Assembly: GCF_030577135.1 (NCBI RefSeq) | Contig: NZ_JAUIRR010000006.1 | Location: 24,216 to 88,215 of the forward strand | DNA from: Sulfurimonas sp. hsl 1-7 | Lineage (GTDB): Bacteria > Campylobacterota > Campylobacteria > Campylobacterales > Sulfurimonadaceae | Direction: 5' to 3' | DNA length: 64,000 nucleotides | Part shown: positions 42,955-52,554 of the stretch, in pieces | Layout: every line of letters begins with the position of its first letter | Position numbering within the stretch: the first letter of the stretch is position 1 | The notes under the pieces: generated by a model | Database searches by the model: none | Told to the model about the DNA's origin: nothing | Seen by the model: only the letters and a program-made list of their open reading frames with translations | Program-made: the position numbers and the translations under genes

Positions 42955-43002
42955 TAAGCTTAATTAAGAAAATATATAAATTATAGAAGTAGGATAACAG
43001 AT

Positions 43003-43884
43003 ATGAGTAAATCATTATATGAAACATTAGAAATTTCAGAAAACGCTAGTGAAACAGAAATTAAAAAAGCGTATAGAAAACTTGCACGTCAGTATCATCC
43101 TGATGTGAACAAAACTCCTGAAGCGGAGGAAAAATTTAAAGAGATAAATGCTGCTTATGAAGTACTGAGCGATAAAGAGAAAAAAGCTCAGTACGATCAG
43201 TTCGGTGATCAGATGTTCGGCGGTCAAAACTTCCATGACTTCTCTCGTTCTCAAGGGGGCAATGTTGACCTTGATGATATTCTTCGTCAAATGTTCTCTG
43301 GCGGAGGCGGATTTGGTGGCTTCGGCGGCGGAGGAAATCCGTTTGGCGGAGGTTTCGGTGGAGGCGGCGGTTTCCATCAAGAGCCAAACTTAGATATAGA
43401 AACGAGTGTAACGATTCCGTTTAATGTTTCTATTTTAGGCGGAAGCCACTCTGTAAGTGTACAGGGTGAGCGATTTGACATCAAGATCCCTGCAGGTGTA
43501 AAAACAGGTGAGAAGATGCGTGTTCGTGGTAAAGGACATGTACAAGGGGGGCGTGCAGGAGATCTGTTTTTAAAGATAACTGTAGCACCTTCACCTGAGT
43601 ATGAGAGAGACGGCGACGATCTTATCAAGACATTTGATGTCCCTTTACATGCTGCACTTTTCGGCGATAAAGTTGCAATTCAAACACTTGAAAAAGAGAT
43701 CAAACTCAAAGTACCTCAAAATACGAAAAACGGACAAAGCTTCCGTGTAAAAGATATGGGTGCTATGAATAGAAAAACAAAACAGCGTGGTGCTCTTTAC
43801 TTAAAAGCAAACATTGTACTTCCAAATGTTGATGATTTAGATGAAGAGTTAGTTGAGATGATGAAAGAGAAACTACCAAAATAG
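43003..43884 (+). CDS. cbpA: DnaJ-type co-chaperone CbpA
   Basis: 293 residues: J domain (4-70) with the HPD triad in [10 protein letters not shown], a Gly/Phe-rich linker (about 85-128) and two C-terminal substrate-binding beta domains, no DnaJ zinc fingers, hence CbpA class. It stimulates DnaK ATPase. It is the first gene of the cbpA-hspR operon conserved in Helicobacter and Campylobacter. Confidence 0.93.
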   Translation: MSKSLYETLEISENASETEIKKAYRKLARQYHPDVNKTPEAEEKFKEINAAYEVLSDKEKKAQYDQFGDQMFGGQNFHDFSRSQGGNVDLDDILRQMFSGGGGFGGFGGGGNPFGGGFGGGGGFHQEPNLDIETSVTIPFNVSILGGSHSVSVQGERFDIKIPAGVKTGEKMRVRGKGHVQGGRAGDLFLKITVAPSPEYERDGDDLIKTFDVPLHAALFGDKVAIQTLEKEIKLKVPQNTKNGQSFRVKDMGAMNRKTKQRGALYLKANIVLPNVDDLDEELVEMMKEKLPK

Positions 43885-43900
43885 TTTCAAAGGAGAGATT

Positions 43901-44275
43901 ATGCACCATTATGACGAGCCGGTATATTTAATTAGCATCGTTTCTAAGATGCTAGATATACATCCACAAACACTTAGACAATATGAAAGGGAAAACCTTA
44001 TTTGTCCATCTCGCTCAGATGGTCGCATAAGACTCTATTCACAACGTGATGTTGATAAAATAAAATTGATTTTACGCCTCACTCGTGAGCTTGGTGTAAA
44101 TATTGCAGGTGTCGATATTATACTAAGACTTCGCGAGAGTGTAGATGCTATGGAGAAAGAGATAGCAGAACTGCGCCATGAGGTTCAACGTGCGAACAAT
44201 GCACGTTCGGTATCACCAGATAAAGCACTCGTTACAAAACGAAGTACTTACGAGATGATTATATTTGAAGAGTAG
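43901..44275 (+). CDS. hspR: MerR-family heat-shock repressor HspR
   Basis: 124 residues. A MerR-type helix-turn-helix (VYLISIVSKMLDIHPQTLRQ then YERENLICPSRSDGRIRLYS) is followed by a coiled coil (MEKEIAELRHEVQRANNARS). HspR binds HAIR sites and represses chaperone genes until misfolded protein titrates it. The HAIR site upstream of cbpA supports autoregulation. 16 nt separate it from cbpA. Confidence 0.93.
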   Translation: MHHYDEPVYLISIVSKMLDIHPQTLRQYERENLICPSRSDGRIRLYSQRDVDKIKLILRLTRELGVNIAGVDIILRLRESVDAMEKEIAELRHEVQRANNARSVSPDKALVTKRSTYEMIIFEE

Positions 44276-44294
44276 AAAGAAATTCTACTCTTTT
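44268..44294. terminator. Bidirectional terminator between hspR and murA
   Basis: AAGAGTAGAA (44268-44277) and TTCTACTCTT (44283-44292) form a perfect 10-bp stem over a 5-nt loop, with T-run on the plus side. It overlaps the 3' ends of both convergent genes. Confidence 0.88.
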
Positions 44295-45547
44295 AATCTT
44301 TGAACTTTCGCTCCGGCTTCCTGGAGTTTTTCCTCTAACGATTCATATCCGCGATCAAGATGGTAGATACGGTGGATATCTGTATCGCCTTTAGCTATAA
44401 GTCCCGCAAGAACTAAAGCAGATGATGCTCTTAAATCTGTTGCCATAACGTCAGTACCGCTGAGTGCAGTTTTCCCGTTTACAGTCGCAATATGCCCGTT
44501 TAGATCGATCTCAGCACCCATACGCTGTAATTCACTTACGTGCATAAATCTATTTTCAAAGAGTCTCTCTTCAATAATAGATGTTCCGTTTGCCTGAGTA
44601 GCTAATGCCATAAACTGTGCCTGCATATCTGTAGGAAAAGCTGGATACTCTTGGGTGATGATTTTTACAGGTTTTATCTCATTTGCAGGATGGATAGTGA
44701 TTGTGTCTTTTGTAATAGTAAAACTAAATCCCATCTCTTCAAGCTTTCCGATTACGGCATCTAAATGGTTCGGTTCAACATCTGTGATTGTAAGTTCAGA
44801 GTTGGTAATAGCTCCTGCACATAGATACGTTCCAGCTTCAATTCTGTCTGGAATGATTGTAAAATCTTTTATATCTATAAGCTCACCGCCGGTTCCATGG
44901 ATTTTTAAAACTCCTGTACCGATACCCTCTATTTTTACACCGCTTGCATCTAAGATCTCACACAACTGCACAACTTCAGGCTCACGAGCTGCATTGATGA
45001 GAATAGTCTCACCGTGAGCAAGTGCTGCTGCCATAACAATGTTCGCAGTTCCCGTTACTGTGATCTTATCAAAGATAATTTCACACCCTTGAAGACCGTT
45101 TGGTGCTTTTGCTTCAACATAACCTGCATTGATATCTATCTCTGCACCCATTTGCTCCAGAGCTTTTAGATGCAGATCGATTGGACGTTGACCGATCGCA
45201 CACCCACCCGGCAGTGAAACTTCACAATGCCCAAAGCGAGATAAAATAGGACCAAGTACCAAGATAGATGCTCGCATAGTCTTTACTATGTCGTATGTAG
45301 CACGTGTTTCATTGATCGAACTTGTATCGACAGATACATGATGTTCATTAAACTCGCAAACACTCCCTAAATTGCTTAAAAGTTTTAAAAGAGTTTTGAT
45401 ATCTACAACATTTGGAAGATTTGAAATGTTTAACTTATTTTTTGCAAGTATCGTCATTGCGATAAGAGGCAATGATGCATTTTTTGCACCAGATATTTTT
45501 ATTGTTCCGTTAAGAGAGTCAATCCCTTGAATTTTTAAATAGTCCAT
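44285..45547 (-). CDS. murA: UDP-N-acetylglucosamine 1-carboxyvinyltransferase
   Basis: 420 residues; the first committed step of peptidoglycan synthesis, transfer of enolpyruvate to UDP-GlcNAc. The active-site loop has the catalytic cysteine in [16 protein letters not shown], so the enzyme should be the fosfomycin-sensitive Cys type. The N-terminal KNASLPLIA and the [10 protein letters not shown] end are typical. Stand-alone gene on the minus strand. Confidence 0.97.
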   Translation of the reverse strand: MDYLKIQGIDSLNGTIKISGAKNASLPLIAMTILAKNKLNISNLPNVVDIKTLLKLLSNLGSVCEFNEHHVSVDTSSINETRATYDIVKTMRASILVLGPILSRFGHCEVSLPGGCAIGQRPIDLHLKALEQMGAEIDINAGYVEAKAPNGLQGCEIIFDKITVTGTANIVMAAALAHGETILINAAREPEVVQLCEILDASGVKIEGIGTGVLKIHGTGGELIDIKDFTIIPDRIEAGTYLCAGAITNSELTITDVEPNHLDAVIGKLEEMGFSFTITKDTITIHPANEIKPVKIITQEYPAFPTDMQAQFMALATQANGTSIIEERLFENRFMHVSELQRMGAEIDLNGHIATVNGKTALSGTDVMATDLRASSALVLAGLIAKGDTDIHRIYHLDRGYESLEEKLQEAGAKVQRLKE

Positions 45548-45694
45548 CTTTCTCTTTTTGCAGTTTTATAGAATTTATTTATTATAGCTGAAAATAGATT
45601 AATTTACTGTTTAGTATAGGTTCGTTTAAAATGTAATATATTTACAAAGGAATAGATAGTGCAGTGTCATACTATTACAAAAGAAGGTGATACA

Positions 45695-45907
45695 ATGAGT
45701 TTTAACCCTGATGATTTTTTTACTACAACTACCGTAGAAGATATAGTGCCTAAATTTCCCCATTTGGCTGAACTTGACTACTCTGTTACGAGTTTAAACG
45801 ATGAACTTGTAAAAGTAAACTATGAGATAACTTCACCTGAATATAAAGAGTTTATCTCCAGTGATATTAAAGAGTACTATCATTTTGAGGTAGATACCAT
45901 CGTTTAA
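45695..45907 (+). CDS. Unknown 70-residue protein
   Basis: Starts MSFNPDDFFTTTTVEDIVPK at ATG 45695, supported by AGAAGG 7 nt upstream; a GTG at 45659 would add 12 residues. Acidic, alpha/beta composition, no motif recognised. Located between murA and a run of small unknown genes. Confidence 0.6.
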   Translation: MSFNPDDFFTTTTVEDIVPKFPHLAELDYSVTSLNDELVKVNYEITSPEYKEFISSDIKEYYHFEVDTIV

Positions 45908-45979
45908 TCTCTCTAAACTGCGATGAGGTTTCATCTTTTATAAATTTATATTGTATAATTTTAAAAGAAGGAATTACAG

Positions 45980-46405
45980 ATGAGTTCAGCATTAGACCGA
46001 TTAAAAAACTTGACAAACAAGATCTCTATATCAAACTACGAAGTAGCACGTAAAGAGAATCTATCTAAACTCAAAGAGTTATATAAAGAGGTGGGGATAG
46101 ACCAAAAAGTTGAAAAGTTTGAAGATATTTTTGATTTTAAAGCGATCAACCTCTCGGGTGCTTCGCTGCAAAGTGAAAATCTAGGGGAGATCAAAGAGGG
46201 TCGTTACCTGCAAGTGCTTGCAATCGCTTATGACAAAAGTGCATCTGTAAAAAGTAAAAACATCTCATTGGGCTATTTCGGAAGAGTTGAAAATGTTGAT
46301 GTAGAGTTTAAAAACAAGGTTATAGAGTTTATTATCCGTTATAGATTTGAGAAAAGTTTTATGACACTCGAGCATTATCATGAGATGTTGGGGCAGTTTG
46401 TTTAA
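45980..46405 (+). CDS. Unknown 141-residue protein
   Basis: Basic N-terminal half (ALDRLKNLTNKISISNYEVA) and a C-terminal half with EFIIRYRFEKSFMTLEHYHE; no family recognised. It begins a plus-strand run of closely packed genes leading to rsmD; the next gene starts 3 nt later. Confidence 0.65.
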   Translation: MSSALDRLKNLTNKISISNYEVARKENLSKLKELYKEVGIDQKVEKFEDIFDFKAINLSGASLQSENLGEIKEGRYLQVLAIAYDKSASVKSKNISLGYFGRVENVDVEFKNKVIEFIIRYRFEKSFMTLEHYHEMLGQFV

Positions 46406-46408
46406 GGG

Positions 46409-46921
46409 ATGAAAAAGTTTTATTTCCTCATTTGGCTCTTTTGGTCTTTGCGTGTTGTCCTGTGCAGTGTTATATCTGCAGCCCTTATCTCATCGATTGT
46501 AACAATGGTTCTTTACATAAAAAAAGGGATGCCGAATCTTGAAAATGAAGTGTTCAGCGCCCTTGGAGAAGTGTTTGTTTTTTGGTTTTTAATATCTTTA
46601 AATATTACCGTTCTTTTTGCTTTATTTCGAAGTGTCAAGTATATCTTTAACAAGTGTTACGGCGGATACAGCTTTAAGCTTCTCAGTTGCCCGAAAGAGA
46701 AAACATTTATTGAATATATCGGTTACGGGGATTTGGTAAAGTTTTGGAGAAAGTGGTTTATGCTCATTATCTGGCTCAGTGCCGTTTTCATGATTATAGA
46801 TTTTATACTTTTTGATTACTATGATATATACATTTTATACGGTGCTATTTTACTTTCCGGGTATTTCTCATTTATCTTTATAGGTAACCGTTGCAAGCAG
46901 GTAAGGATCGTCAAATGTTAG
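46409..46921 (+). CDS. Small multi-pass membrane protein, unknown
   Basis: 170 residues with about four hydrophobic helices: 5-45 (possibly two), 55-75, and two after residue 110 (MLIIWLSAVFMIIDFILF, then ILYGAILLSGYFSFIFIG). A cytoplasmic loop has the KCYGGYSFKLLSCPKEK segment. No family recognised. It overlaps the next gene by 7 nt. Confidence 0.7.
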   Translation: MKKFYFLIWLFWSLRVVLCSVISAALISSIVTMVLYIKKGMPNLENEVFSALGEVFVFWFLISLNITVLFALFRSVKYIFNKCYGGYSFKLLSCPKEKTFIEYIGYGDLVKFWRKWFMLIIWLSAVFMIIDFILFDYYDIYILYGAILLSGYFSFIFIGNRCKQVRIVKC

Positions 46922-47577
46922 TATTTTTAGAGTTTAAAACTACAGGATACGAGAAAGAAGACAAGATCTGTGCTATGAGTGTTTTAAGTGCAGACGATTA
47001 TTTTTCTGAACTTATTAACGACGGGAAAAAGATAATTCCAGAACTCTCGGCCTTGCATCATATCGGCAATACAGCACTGAAGGATAAGCCCCCTTTTTTA
47101 GAGAGTAAGTCCTATCAGTTTTTACAGGAGTTGAATGAAGACGATACAGTCGTTGTTCATGATTATGACTTTGTTTTCAGCCTTTTAGATAGTTACGGGG
47201 TGCAATTAAAGAGTAAAATAATCGATACGAAAAAAGTAACTAAACATACTATTAGTGACATTCAACGCTTCGATCTGCAGTTTTTACGCTATGAATTGCA
47301 ACTCTCAGAGGAGAAAGAGGTAGTATATAAGCCATTAGAAGATGTTTATGTGTTAAAATCTCTTTTTCAATATTTACTTCAAAGTGTCAGTGAAGAGGAG
47401 ATGTTAAATCTCAGCTTTGAAAATGTTTTGTTAGAGAAGTTTAGTTTTGGAAAATATAACGGGCGTTACATTGAAGAGATAGTCCAAAATGATCCTCAGT
47501 ACCTGCAGTGGTTATTGACACTCGATACTTTGGATGCAGATTTACGATATACGATAGAGTATTATTTACAAGGATAG
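46915..47577 (+). CDS. DnaQ-like exonuclease-fold protein with degenerate active site
   Basis: 220 residues from ATG 46915. The N-terminus has the DEDDh exonuclease plan (FLEFKTTG, LHHIGNTALKDKPPF, VVHDYDFVFSLL, IIDTKKVT, LEDVYVLKSLF), but the first motif, normally DxETTG, reads EFKTTG, losing both key acids. The C-terminal KFSFGKYNGRYIEEIVQNDP matches the small domain behind ExoX-type nucleases. It may bind DNA without cutting. The gene is coupled to the membrane protein before it. Confidence 0.65.
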   Translation: MLVFLEFKTTGYEKEDKICAMSVLSADDYFSELINDGKKIIPELSALHHIGNTALKDKPPFLESKSYQFLQELNEDDTVVVHDYDFVFSLLDSYGVQLKSKIIDTKKVTKHTISDIQRFDLQFLRYELQLSEEKEVVYKPLEDVYVLKSLFQYLLQSVSEEEMLNLSFENVLLEKFSFGKYNGRYIEEIVQNDPQYLQWLLTLDTLDADLRYTIEYYLQG

Positions 47578-47580
47578 GGT

Positions 47581-47958
47581 ATGAGAGTAGCTGTTGAGTG
47601 TTCATCACCGTTGTTACAAAAATCTTTAGAGCTTTTTTTAGGATCATATCTCGATTCTAGTAAGAAAAGTGATATTGTGATCAGAGATACAAAGTGTTTA
47701 AACGATCCAAAGTGTTTTTATATAGCAAACAATGAAGATGCAGATCTTCTCAAACCTTTTTCAAAGTCGCAACTTATTTTGGCTTTAGAGAAAAGATATG
47801 AAACGCTTCATCAAAAAGAGGAAAAACTTACACCTAAAGAGGAGCTTTTCGAAGACGAGGGGATGGACTTTTCAGTACTTGAAAAGAGAATAGAGTTTTT
47901 AACAAATGAATATAAAGAAAATGTATTAAGAGCAGTAAAAGCGTTTTATGAAAAATAA
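47581..47958 (+). CDS. Unknown 125-residue protein before rsmD
   Basis: Alpha/beta N-terminal half (MRVAVECSSPLLQKSLELFL), short charged linker, C-terminal helix (KRIEFLTNEYKENVLRAVKA). The fold could be response-regulator-like, but no phosphoacceptor site is seen. It overlaps rsmD by 11 nt. Confidence 0.6.
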   Translation: MRVAVECSSPLLQKSLELFLGSYLDSSKKSDIVIRDTKCLNDPKCFYIANNEDADLLKPFSKSQLILALEKRYETLHQKEEKLTPKEELFEDEGMDFSVLEKRIEFLTNEYKENVLRAVKAFYEK

Positions 47959-48547
47959 TAAATTAACAAAAAAAATAATAGCGGGAAAATATAAAGGGAA
48001 AGTTTTAGAATTACCTTCTAAAACAACGACAAGAAGCTCTAAAGCTATAGTGTTGGAATCATTTTTCAATACTTTACAGTTTGACGTGATTGACTCAAAC
48101 TTTGTTGAGGTGTTCAGCGGAAGCGGTTCGATCGGACTTGAAGCACTTAGCCGCGGAGCAAAAAAGATCTACTTTATGGAAAAAGACAGAGATGCCCTTA
48201 GGGTTTTAAAGAAAAATATTGCTCAAACTGATCCGAGCAGTTGTGAAGTGTTAGGCGGCAATAGTTTTGAAAACATTAATGCAGTGGTCTCTTCACTAAA
48301 AAAGATGGGTGAAGATGCCTATATCTACATCGATCCACCTTTTAGTTACAGAGAGGGGATGGAAGATATCTACGATAATACGATGAAACTTATCGAAAAT
48401 CTTCCTAAAGAAGTTGTGAAAATGATTATTATCGAGCATATGAGCAGCTTAGAGATACCTCAAAAGATAGGTATATATGAAACGAAAAAAACGAAAAAGT
48501 TTGGAAAAACAAGCTTAACCTATCTCATAAACCCCGAAGTGGAATAA
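47948..48547 (+). CDS. rsmD: 16S rRNA (guanine966-N2)-methyltransferase RsmD-like
   Basis: 199 residues; SAM-dependent N2-guanine methyltransferase. KIIAGKYKGKVLELPSK at the N-terminus, SAM motif FVEVFSGSGSIGLEALSRGA and catalytic IYIDPPFSYREG. These are the RsmD hallmarks, and length is normal. It lies directly before the flagellar genes, 37 nt from flgI. Confidence 0.9.
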   Translation: MKNNKLTKKIIAGKYKGKVLELPSKTTTRSSKAIVLESFFNTLQFDVIDSNFVEVFSGSGSIGLEALSRGAKKIYFMEKDRDALRVLKKNIAQTDPSSCEVLGGNSFENINAVVSSLKKMGEDAYIYIDPPFSYREGMEDIYDNTMKLIENLPKEVVKMIIIEHMSSLEIPQKIGIYETKKTKKFGKTSLTYLINPEVE

Positions 48548-48584
48548 ACTTTGCTTGATTTTCCTCAACTAACGAGGGGAATTA

Positions 48585-49631
48585 ATGAAAATACTTTTAA
48601 CATTTATACTTTTTTTATCATCACTATACGCTACTAAAATCACGGATGTTTCAAACATCGTCGGTGTCAGAGAGAATCAGATTATCGGTTATTCTCTTGT
48701 AGTTGGTCTTAAAAAGACGGGTGACGGTACTACTTCAAAATTTACTCTCCAATCTATCGCAAATATGTTAAAAGCGATGAATATTGACATGAACCCCGTA
48801 GATATTAAATCTAAAAACGTTGCAGCAGTTGTGGTTACGGCAAAACTAAAACCTTTTGCAAGACAAGGGGACAAACTGGACGTAACGGTCTCTTCAATCG
48901 GTGATGCAAAAAGTCTAGAGGGTGGTACACTTTTAATGACTCCTTTAAAAGGGGTGGACGGAAAGATCTACGCTTTAGCTCAAGGGGCACTCAGTATCGG
49001 CGGGATGAACCAAAGAGGGGGTGGAGCAGAATCGCATCCAACAACAGGAATCGTCTTTAACGGCGGTTTAGTTGAGCGTGAGATCAACATTGATCTGTTT
49101 CACCAAGAGTATGCAACGCTCTCATTAAAAGAAGCAGGATTTGCCAATGCCGTAGCTGTACAAAATGCGATTAACCAGTATTTTAATACACAAGTTGCCG
49201 TGGCAATTGATTCTCGCAGTGTAAAACTGCAACGTCCTAAAAACCGCTCTATGATCGAGTTTTTGGCCGAGGTACAAGATGTAGATATGGAGTACAAGCC
49301 AAAAGACAAAATCGTGATCAATGAGAGAACAGGTACTATCGTAGCGGGTGTAGATATAGAGCTTAAACCGATCATGCTTACACACGGTGATATCACTATT
49401 AAAATCGTAGAAGCCGATGAGATAGCAGCTCCAGATGGTTCAATGGCGGTTGATAACAATATGGTGATAGGAATGAATGATAACCAGCTTTATACAAAAG
49501 CGGGGACAACAACGGTTGCTAACCTTGTACGTTCGCTACAAAAACTCGGGGCTACTCCAAAAGATATTATTGCTATTTTAGAAGCGATGAAAAGTGTTGG
49601 AAGTATCTCAGCTGAGTTGGAGGTTATCTAA
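48585..49631 (+). CDS. flgI: Flagellar P-ring protein
   Basis: 348 residues with a signal peptide (MKILLTFILFLSSLYA) and the typical start of mature FlgI (ITDVSNIVGVRENQIIGYSL). It forms the periplasmic P-ring around the rod. Full length; ends overlapping the flgJ start by 1 nt (TAATG). First of five adjoining flagellar genes. Confidence 0.96.
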   Translation: MKILLTFILFLSSLYATKITDVSNIVGVRENQIIGYSLVVGLKKTGDGTTSKFTLQSIANMLKAMNIDMNPVDIKSKNVAAVVVTAKLKPFARQGDKLDVTVSSIGDAKSLEGGTLLMTPLKGVDGKIYALAQGALSIGGMNQRGGGAESHPTTGIVFNGGLVEREINIDLFHQEYATLSLKEAGFANAVAVQNAINQYFNTQVAVAIDSRSVKLQRPKNRSMIEFLAEVQDVDMEYKPKDKIVINERTGTIVAGVDIELKPIMLTHGDITIKIVEADEIAAPDGSMAVDNNMVIGMNDNQLYTKAGTTTVANLVRSLQKLGATPKDIIAILEAMKSVGSISAELEVI

Positions 49632-49936
49632 TGAGTTACGGATTAAATGCCCTACAGGCACAATCGCAGTTAATTACAAACAATAAAGCGATACCGAAGA
49701 TAGATACAAATGTAGAAAATGAGGCTCTAAAACAGCAAACTGATGCTTTTGAAGCGATCATTGTGAAGATGTTAATGGATAATGCGATGAAGGATGAAAA
49801 AAATATATTTTCATCCCAAAATGACCCAGGTGATAAGATATACAAATCGATGTATAGAGATGAACTTTCAAAGGCGAGTGCTGGTAGTTTCGGGTTTTCT
49901 CAGATGTTATACGATTATTTATCACAAAAGTCGTAA
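49631..49936 (+). CDS. flgJ: FlgJ-like rod-binding protein, single domain
   Basis: 101 residues corresponding to the N-terminal rod-binding domain of FlgJ (QTDAFEAIIVKMLMDNAMKD, YKSMYRDELSKASAGSFGFS). The C-terminal muramidase domain of enterobacterial FlgJ is absent, as is usual in Campylobacterota. It caps and guides rod assembly. Overlaps flgI by 1 nt. Confidence 0.85.
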   Translation: MSYGLNALQAQSQLITNNKAIPKIDTNVENEALKQQTDAFEAIIVKMLMDNAMKDEKNIFSSQNDPGDKIYKSMYRDELSKASAGSFGFSQMLYDYLSQKS

Positions 49937-49942
49937 AAAGAG

Positions 49943-49969
49943 TTTAGAAAATTATAATTTTGCCGATAT
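49943..49969 (+). promoter_or_regulatory. Sigma-28 (FliA) promoter of flgM
   Basis: A TTTAGA-like -35 (49943-49948) and a -10 GCCGATAT (49962-49969), matching the Campylobacterota FliA pattern ending CGATAT. flgM starts 40 nt downstream, consistent with late-class control of the anti-sigma factor. Confidence 0.75.
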
Positions 49970-50008
49970 TATAGTTACGAGAATGTTTTATAAAGACAAA
50001 GGAAAATT

Positions 50009-50209
50009 ATGATTTCAAGAGTAAACAGTTCAATGGCACAAAATGTTTATGCAAACAATGCCTCAGAAACTAAAGAAAATAAGAATGTTGGTACTCAAAA
50101 TGCTAAAGAGAATAGCAGAGTAGAACAACTCAAAGAGTCGATAAACTCTGGCGAGTATAAAGTAGACCTTTCAGCCTTATCTAAAAAGATGGCGGACGAG
50201 CTACTTTAA
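50009..50209 (+). CDS. flgM: Anti-sigma-28 factor FlgM
   Basis: 66 residues. Disordered, polar N-terminal half and a C-terminal sigma-binding helix region (RVEQLKESINSGEYKVDLSA, then LSKKMADELL), typical of FlgM. It holds FliA inactive until exported through the hook. Between flgJ and flgN, with a sigma-28 promoter of its own. Confidence 0.88.
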   Translation: MISRVNSSMAQNVYANNASETKENKNVGTQNAKENSRVEQLKESINSGEYKVDLSALSKKMADELL

Positions 50210-50238
50210 AAACAATTAACAAAGTAGGGGATAACGAT

Positions 50239-50667
50239 ATGTTAACGCATCATCTAACAAGTGCTTTAGAGGATTTAAAAGACCTCATTCAAATTACAAA
50301 ATCAGACATAGAAGATATAAAACAAGCACAGCACGATCCCCAATTTGATAGATTATCGATCAAAGATGAAAAGCTGAAAAGTTTTGAGTCTAAAAAAGCG
50401 ATGATCGATTATGAAATATCTTCATTAATGACACAAAATCCAAATGCGCAATTACCAGATCTTTTAAATGACGAACAACATAAACTATTAGATGAATTAA
50501 AAATTCAACTATCAGAGCTAAGAGATGTAAATAAAGAGTATGCAAAATTAGTTGTGATAGTAAGTAATTTATATAATGACTTTTTAGAGAGACTTGTTCC
50601 TACAGAGATGCAGGGGTATAACAAAGTTGCATCAAAAAATTCGTCTATTTTGGAAGTAAGGGTATAG
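50239..50667 (+). CDS. flgN: FlgN-like flagellar export chaperone
   Basis: 142 residues, all helical with heptad pattern (ALEDLKDLIQITKSDIEDIK, KLLDELKIQLSELRDVNKEY). By size, composition and position directly before flgK it is the chaperone for hook-filament junction proteins. Sequence identity to enterobacterial FlgN is not evident by eye. Confidence 0.75.
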   Translation: MLTHHLTSALEDLKDLIQITKSDIEDIKQAQHDPQFDRLSIKDEKLKSFESKKAMIDYEISSLMTQNPNAQLPDLLNDEQHKLLDELKIQLSELRDVNKEYAKLVVIVSNLYNDFLERLVPTEMQGYNKVASKNSSILEVRV

Positions 50668-50668
50668 T

Positions 50669-52549
50669 ATGGCTAATCTGTTTAACACTTTAGGTATCGG
50701 ATACTCTGGACTTTCAGCTGCACAAGTCGGGATCAATACAACGGGTCACAACATCTCGAATGCAGAGACTGAAGGATACACTCGTCAAAGAGTGATCACA
50801 TCAGCTGCAACACCTTTAACTACCATGCCTGGAAATGTGGGTAACGGTGTTGTAATCCAAGATATAAAACGTGTTTTTGATAATTTTGTATTTGATAGAT
50901 ATACGGCTGTTTCAGCTCAGAAAGAGTACAGTGATTATGAAGTAAGAACACTTGAAGAGTTATCGAGCTACTTTCCTGAGATCGACGGTGTGGGTATTAA
51001 GGCAGACCTTGCAGCATACTATGACATGTGGCAGACATTTGCGGATAATCCAGACAATGATGCTATCAAAATAGCTTTAGCAAAACAAACAGAGAGTCTT
51101 ACTGGGCATATACAAGAGACACAAAATCAAATAGTAACTTTACAACAAGAGGTTAATGACCAGCTTGCACTTAATGTTGAACAAGTAAATCAGATCGCAG
51201 AGCAGATTGCAGAACTGAATTTGAGTATAGATACGGCTGAAGCGGCAGGTATGTATGAGGCGAGTGATCTTAGAGATAAAAGAAATGTTTTAGAAAAGAA
51301 TCTGGCAAGACTTATCGGTGCTGAAGTAAATCAAGGACAATTAGAAGCAAATATCCAGATAGACAGCAATTCTAATACAAAAACGGGAAGTTATACTATT
51401 TCGGTAAATGGTTTTAACATAGTAGATGGGAATAGTTACCATCCGCTTCACATAGAAAAAGCAAATAATGAGTACGGTTTTTATGAAGTTTCTTTTGAAA
51501 GACAAGACGGTACACTTATCCCCTTGGAAGAAGAGATTAACGGTGGAAAAATAGGCGCTATCTTTGATCTTCGAGGTCGTGCGATTGACGAAACGACAGG
51601 GATGCCTACAAACGGAATTTTGCAAACAGCAATAGCCGATTTAGATGCATTTGCAAAAGGATTGATCGAGTCAACAAATAATCTTTATGCACAGAGTAAT
51701 ACTACAAGTATGGAATCAAATATTTTGCAGCTTAATGCAAACGATGCAATATTAAGCTCAAATCTTAATATTAAACCGGGTGCTTTTGATATAGTGGTTT
51801 ACGATATCGACGGCAATGAAGTTGGGCGTAGAACTATAGAAATTAACGCAAGTACTACAATGTCCGGAGCAGCAGGTACAAACTCAATTGAGGGGCAAAT
51901 TACTCAAAACCAAGATGACAATGACGACTTAAATGCAAATAATGATATTGATGACTTTTTACAGTTTAATTTTCAGCCCTCTGCAACAGGAGAGTTAAGA
52001 CTAGAATTAGATATGAATGCTCAGTCTAAAGGGGCAGGATATACATTCTCTATCGTAGATAATTTAGATACAAAAGAGTTTGCATCGGGATCAAATTTTG
52101 CAGGTGCTATCGGACTGCATAGATTTTTTGACGGAGATAATGCAAAAAACATAAAGCTTAACTTTAGTCTTTCAGATAATCCAACAACTATGAGAGCTGG
52201 TTACTCAACAGCAAGTGGCGATAATAGAGTTGCTTTAGATATGATACAACAGCAGTTTGAAAACTATGACTTTAAAGTTGGTAATGATGTATACAACACT
52301 ACTGTTTACGGTATGTTTGACCTGACTGCAACTTATGTAGGGGTTACGACAAACAGTGCAATCACTCGTAGTGAAACTGTTAATACACAATTCAATGCAA
52401 CAGAATTAGAATATAACTCAATAACAAAAGTAAGTATAGATGAAGAGATGACAAACCTTATCAAGTATCAAACATCTTATGGTGCAGCAGCAAAAGTTAT
52501 AACTACTGTTGATCAGATGATGCAAACTTTACTTGGGATTAAACAGTAG
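50669..52549 (+). CDS. flgK: Flagellar hook-associated protein 1
   Basis: 626 residues; the junction protein between hook and filament. N-terminal rod-type motif LFNTLGIGYSGLSAAQVGIN and TGHNISNAETEGYTRQRV; conserved C-terminal helix SIDEEMTNLIKYQTSYGAAA and KVITTVDQMMQTLLGIK. The central part (about 250-500) is variable and rich in Asn/Asp. It starts 1 nt after flgN. Confidence 0.96.
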   Translation: MANLFNTLGIGYSGLSAAQVGINTTGHNISNAETEGYTRQRVITSAATPLTTMPGNVGNGVVIQDIKRVFDNFVFDRYTAVSAQKEYSDYEVRTLEELSSYFPEIDGVGIKADLAAYYDMWQTFADNPDNDAIKIALAKQTESLTGHIQETQNQIVTLQQEVNDQLALNVEQVNQIAEQIAELNLSIDTAEAAGMYEASDLRDKRNVLEKNLARLIGAEVNQGQLEANIQIDSNSNTKTGSYTISVNGFNIVDGNSYHPLHIEKANNEYGFYEVSFERQDGTLIPLEEEINGGKIGAIFDLRGRAIDETTGMPTNGILQTAIADLDAFAKGLIESTNNLYAQSNTTSMESNILQLNANDAILSSNLNIKPGAFDIVVYDIDGNEVGRRTIEINASTTMSGAAGTNSIEGQITQNQDDNDDLNANNDIDDFLQFNFQPSATGELRLELDMNAQSKGAGYTFSIVDNLDTKEFASGSNFAGAIGLHRFFDGDNAKNIKLNFSLSDNPTTMRAGYSTASGDNRVALDMIQQQFENYDFKVGNDVYNTTVYGMFDLTATYVGVTTNSAITRSETVNTQFNATELEYNSITKVSIDEEMTNLIKYQTSYGAAAKVITTVDQMMQTLLGIKQ

Positions 52550-52554
52550 TATAG

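Noticed and set aside
43310..43380. Short GGC/GGA-rich tandem repeat
   Set aside because: It is the coding sequence of the CbpA glycine-rich linker, not an independent repeat.
43036..43628. Several overlapping frames on both strands within cbpA
   Set aside because: They arise from the Gly/Phe-rich coding stretch; the J domain and C-terminal domains fix the true frame.
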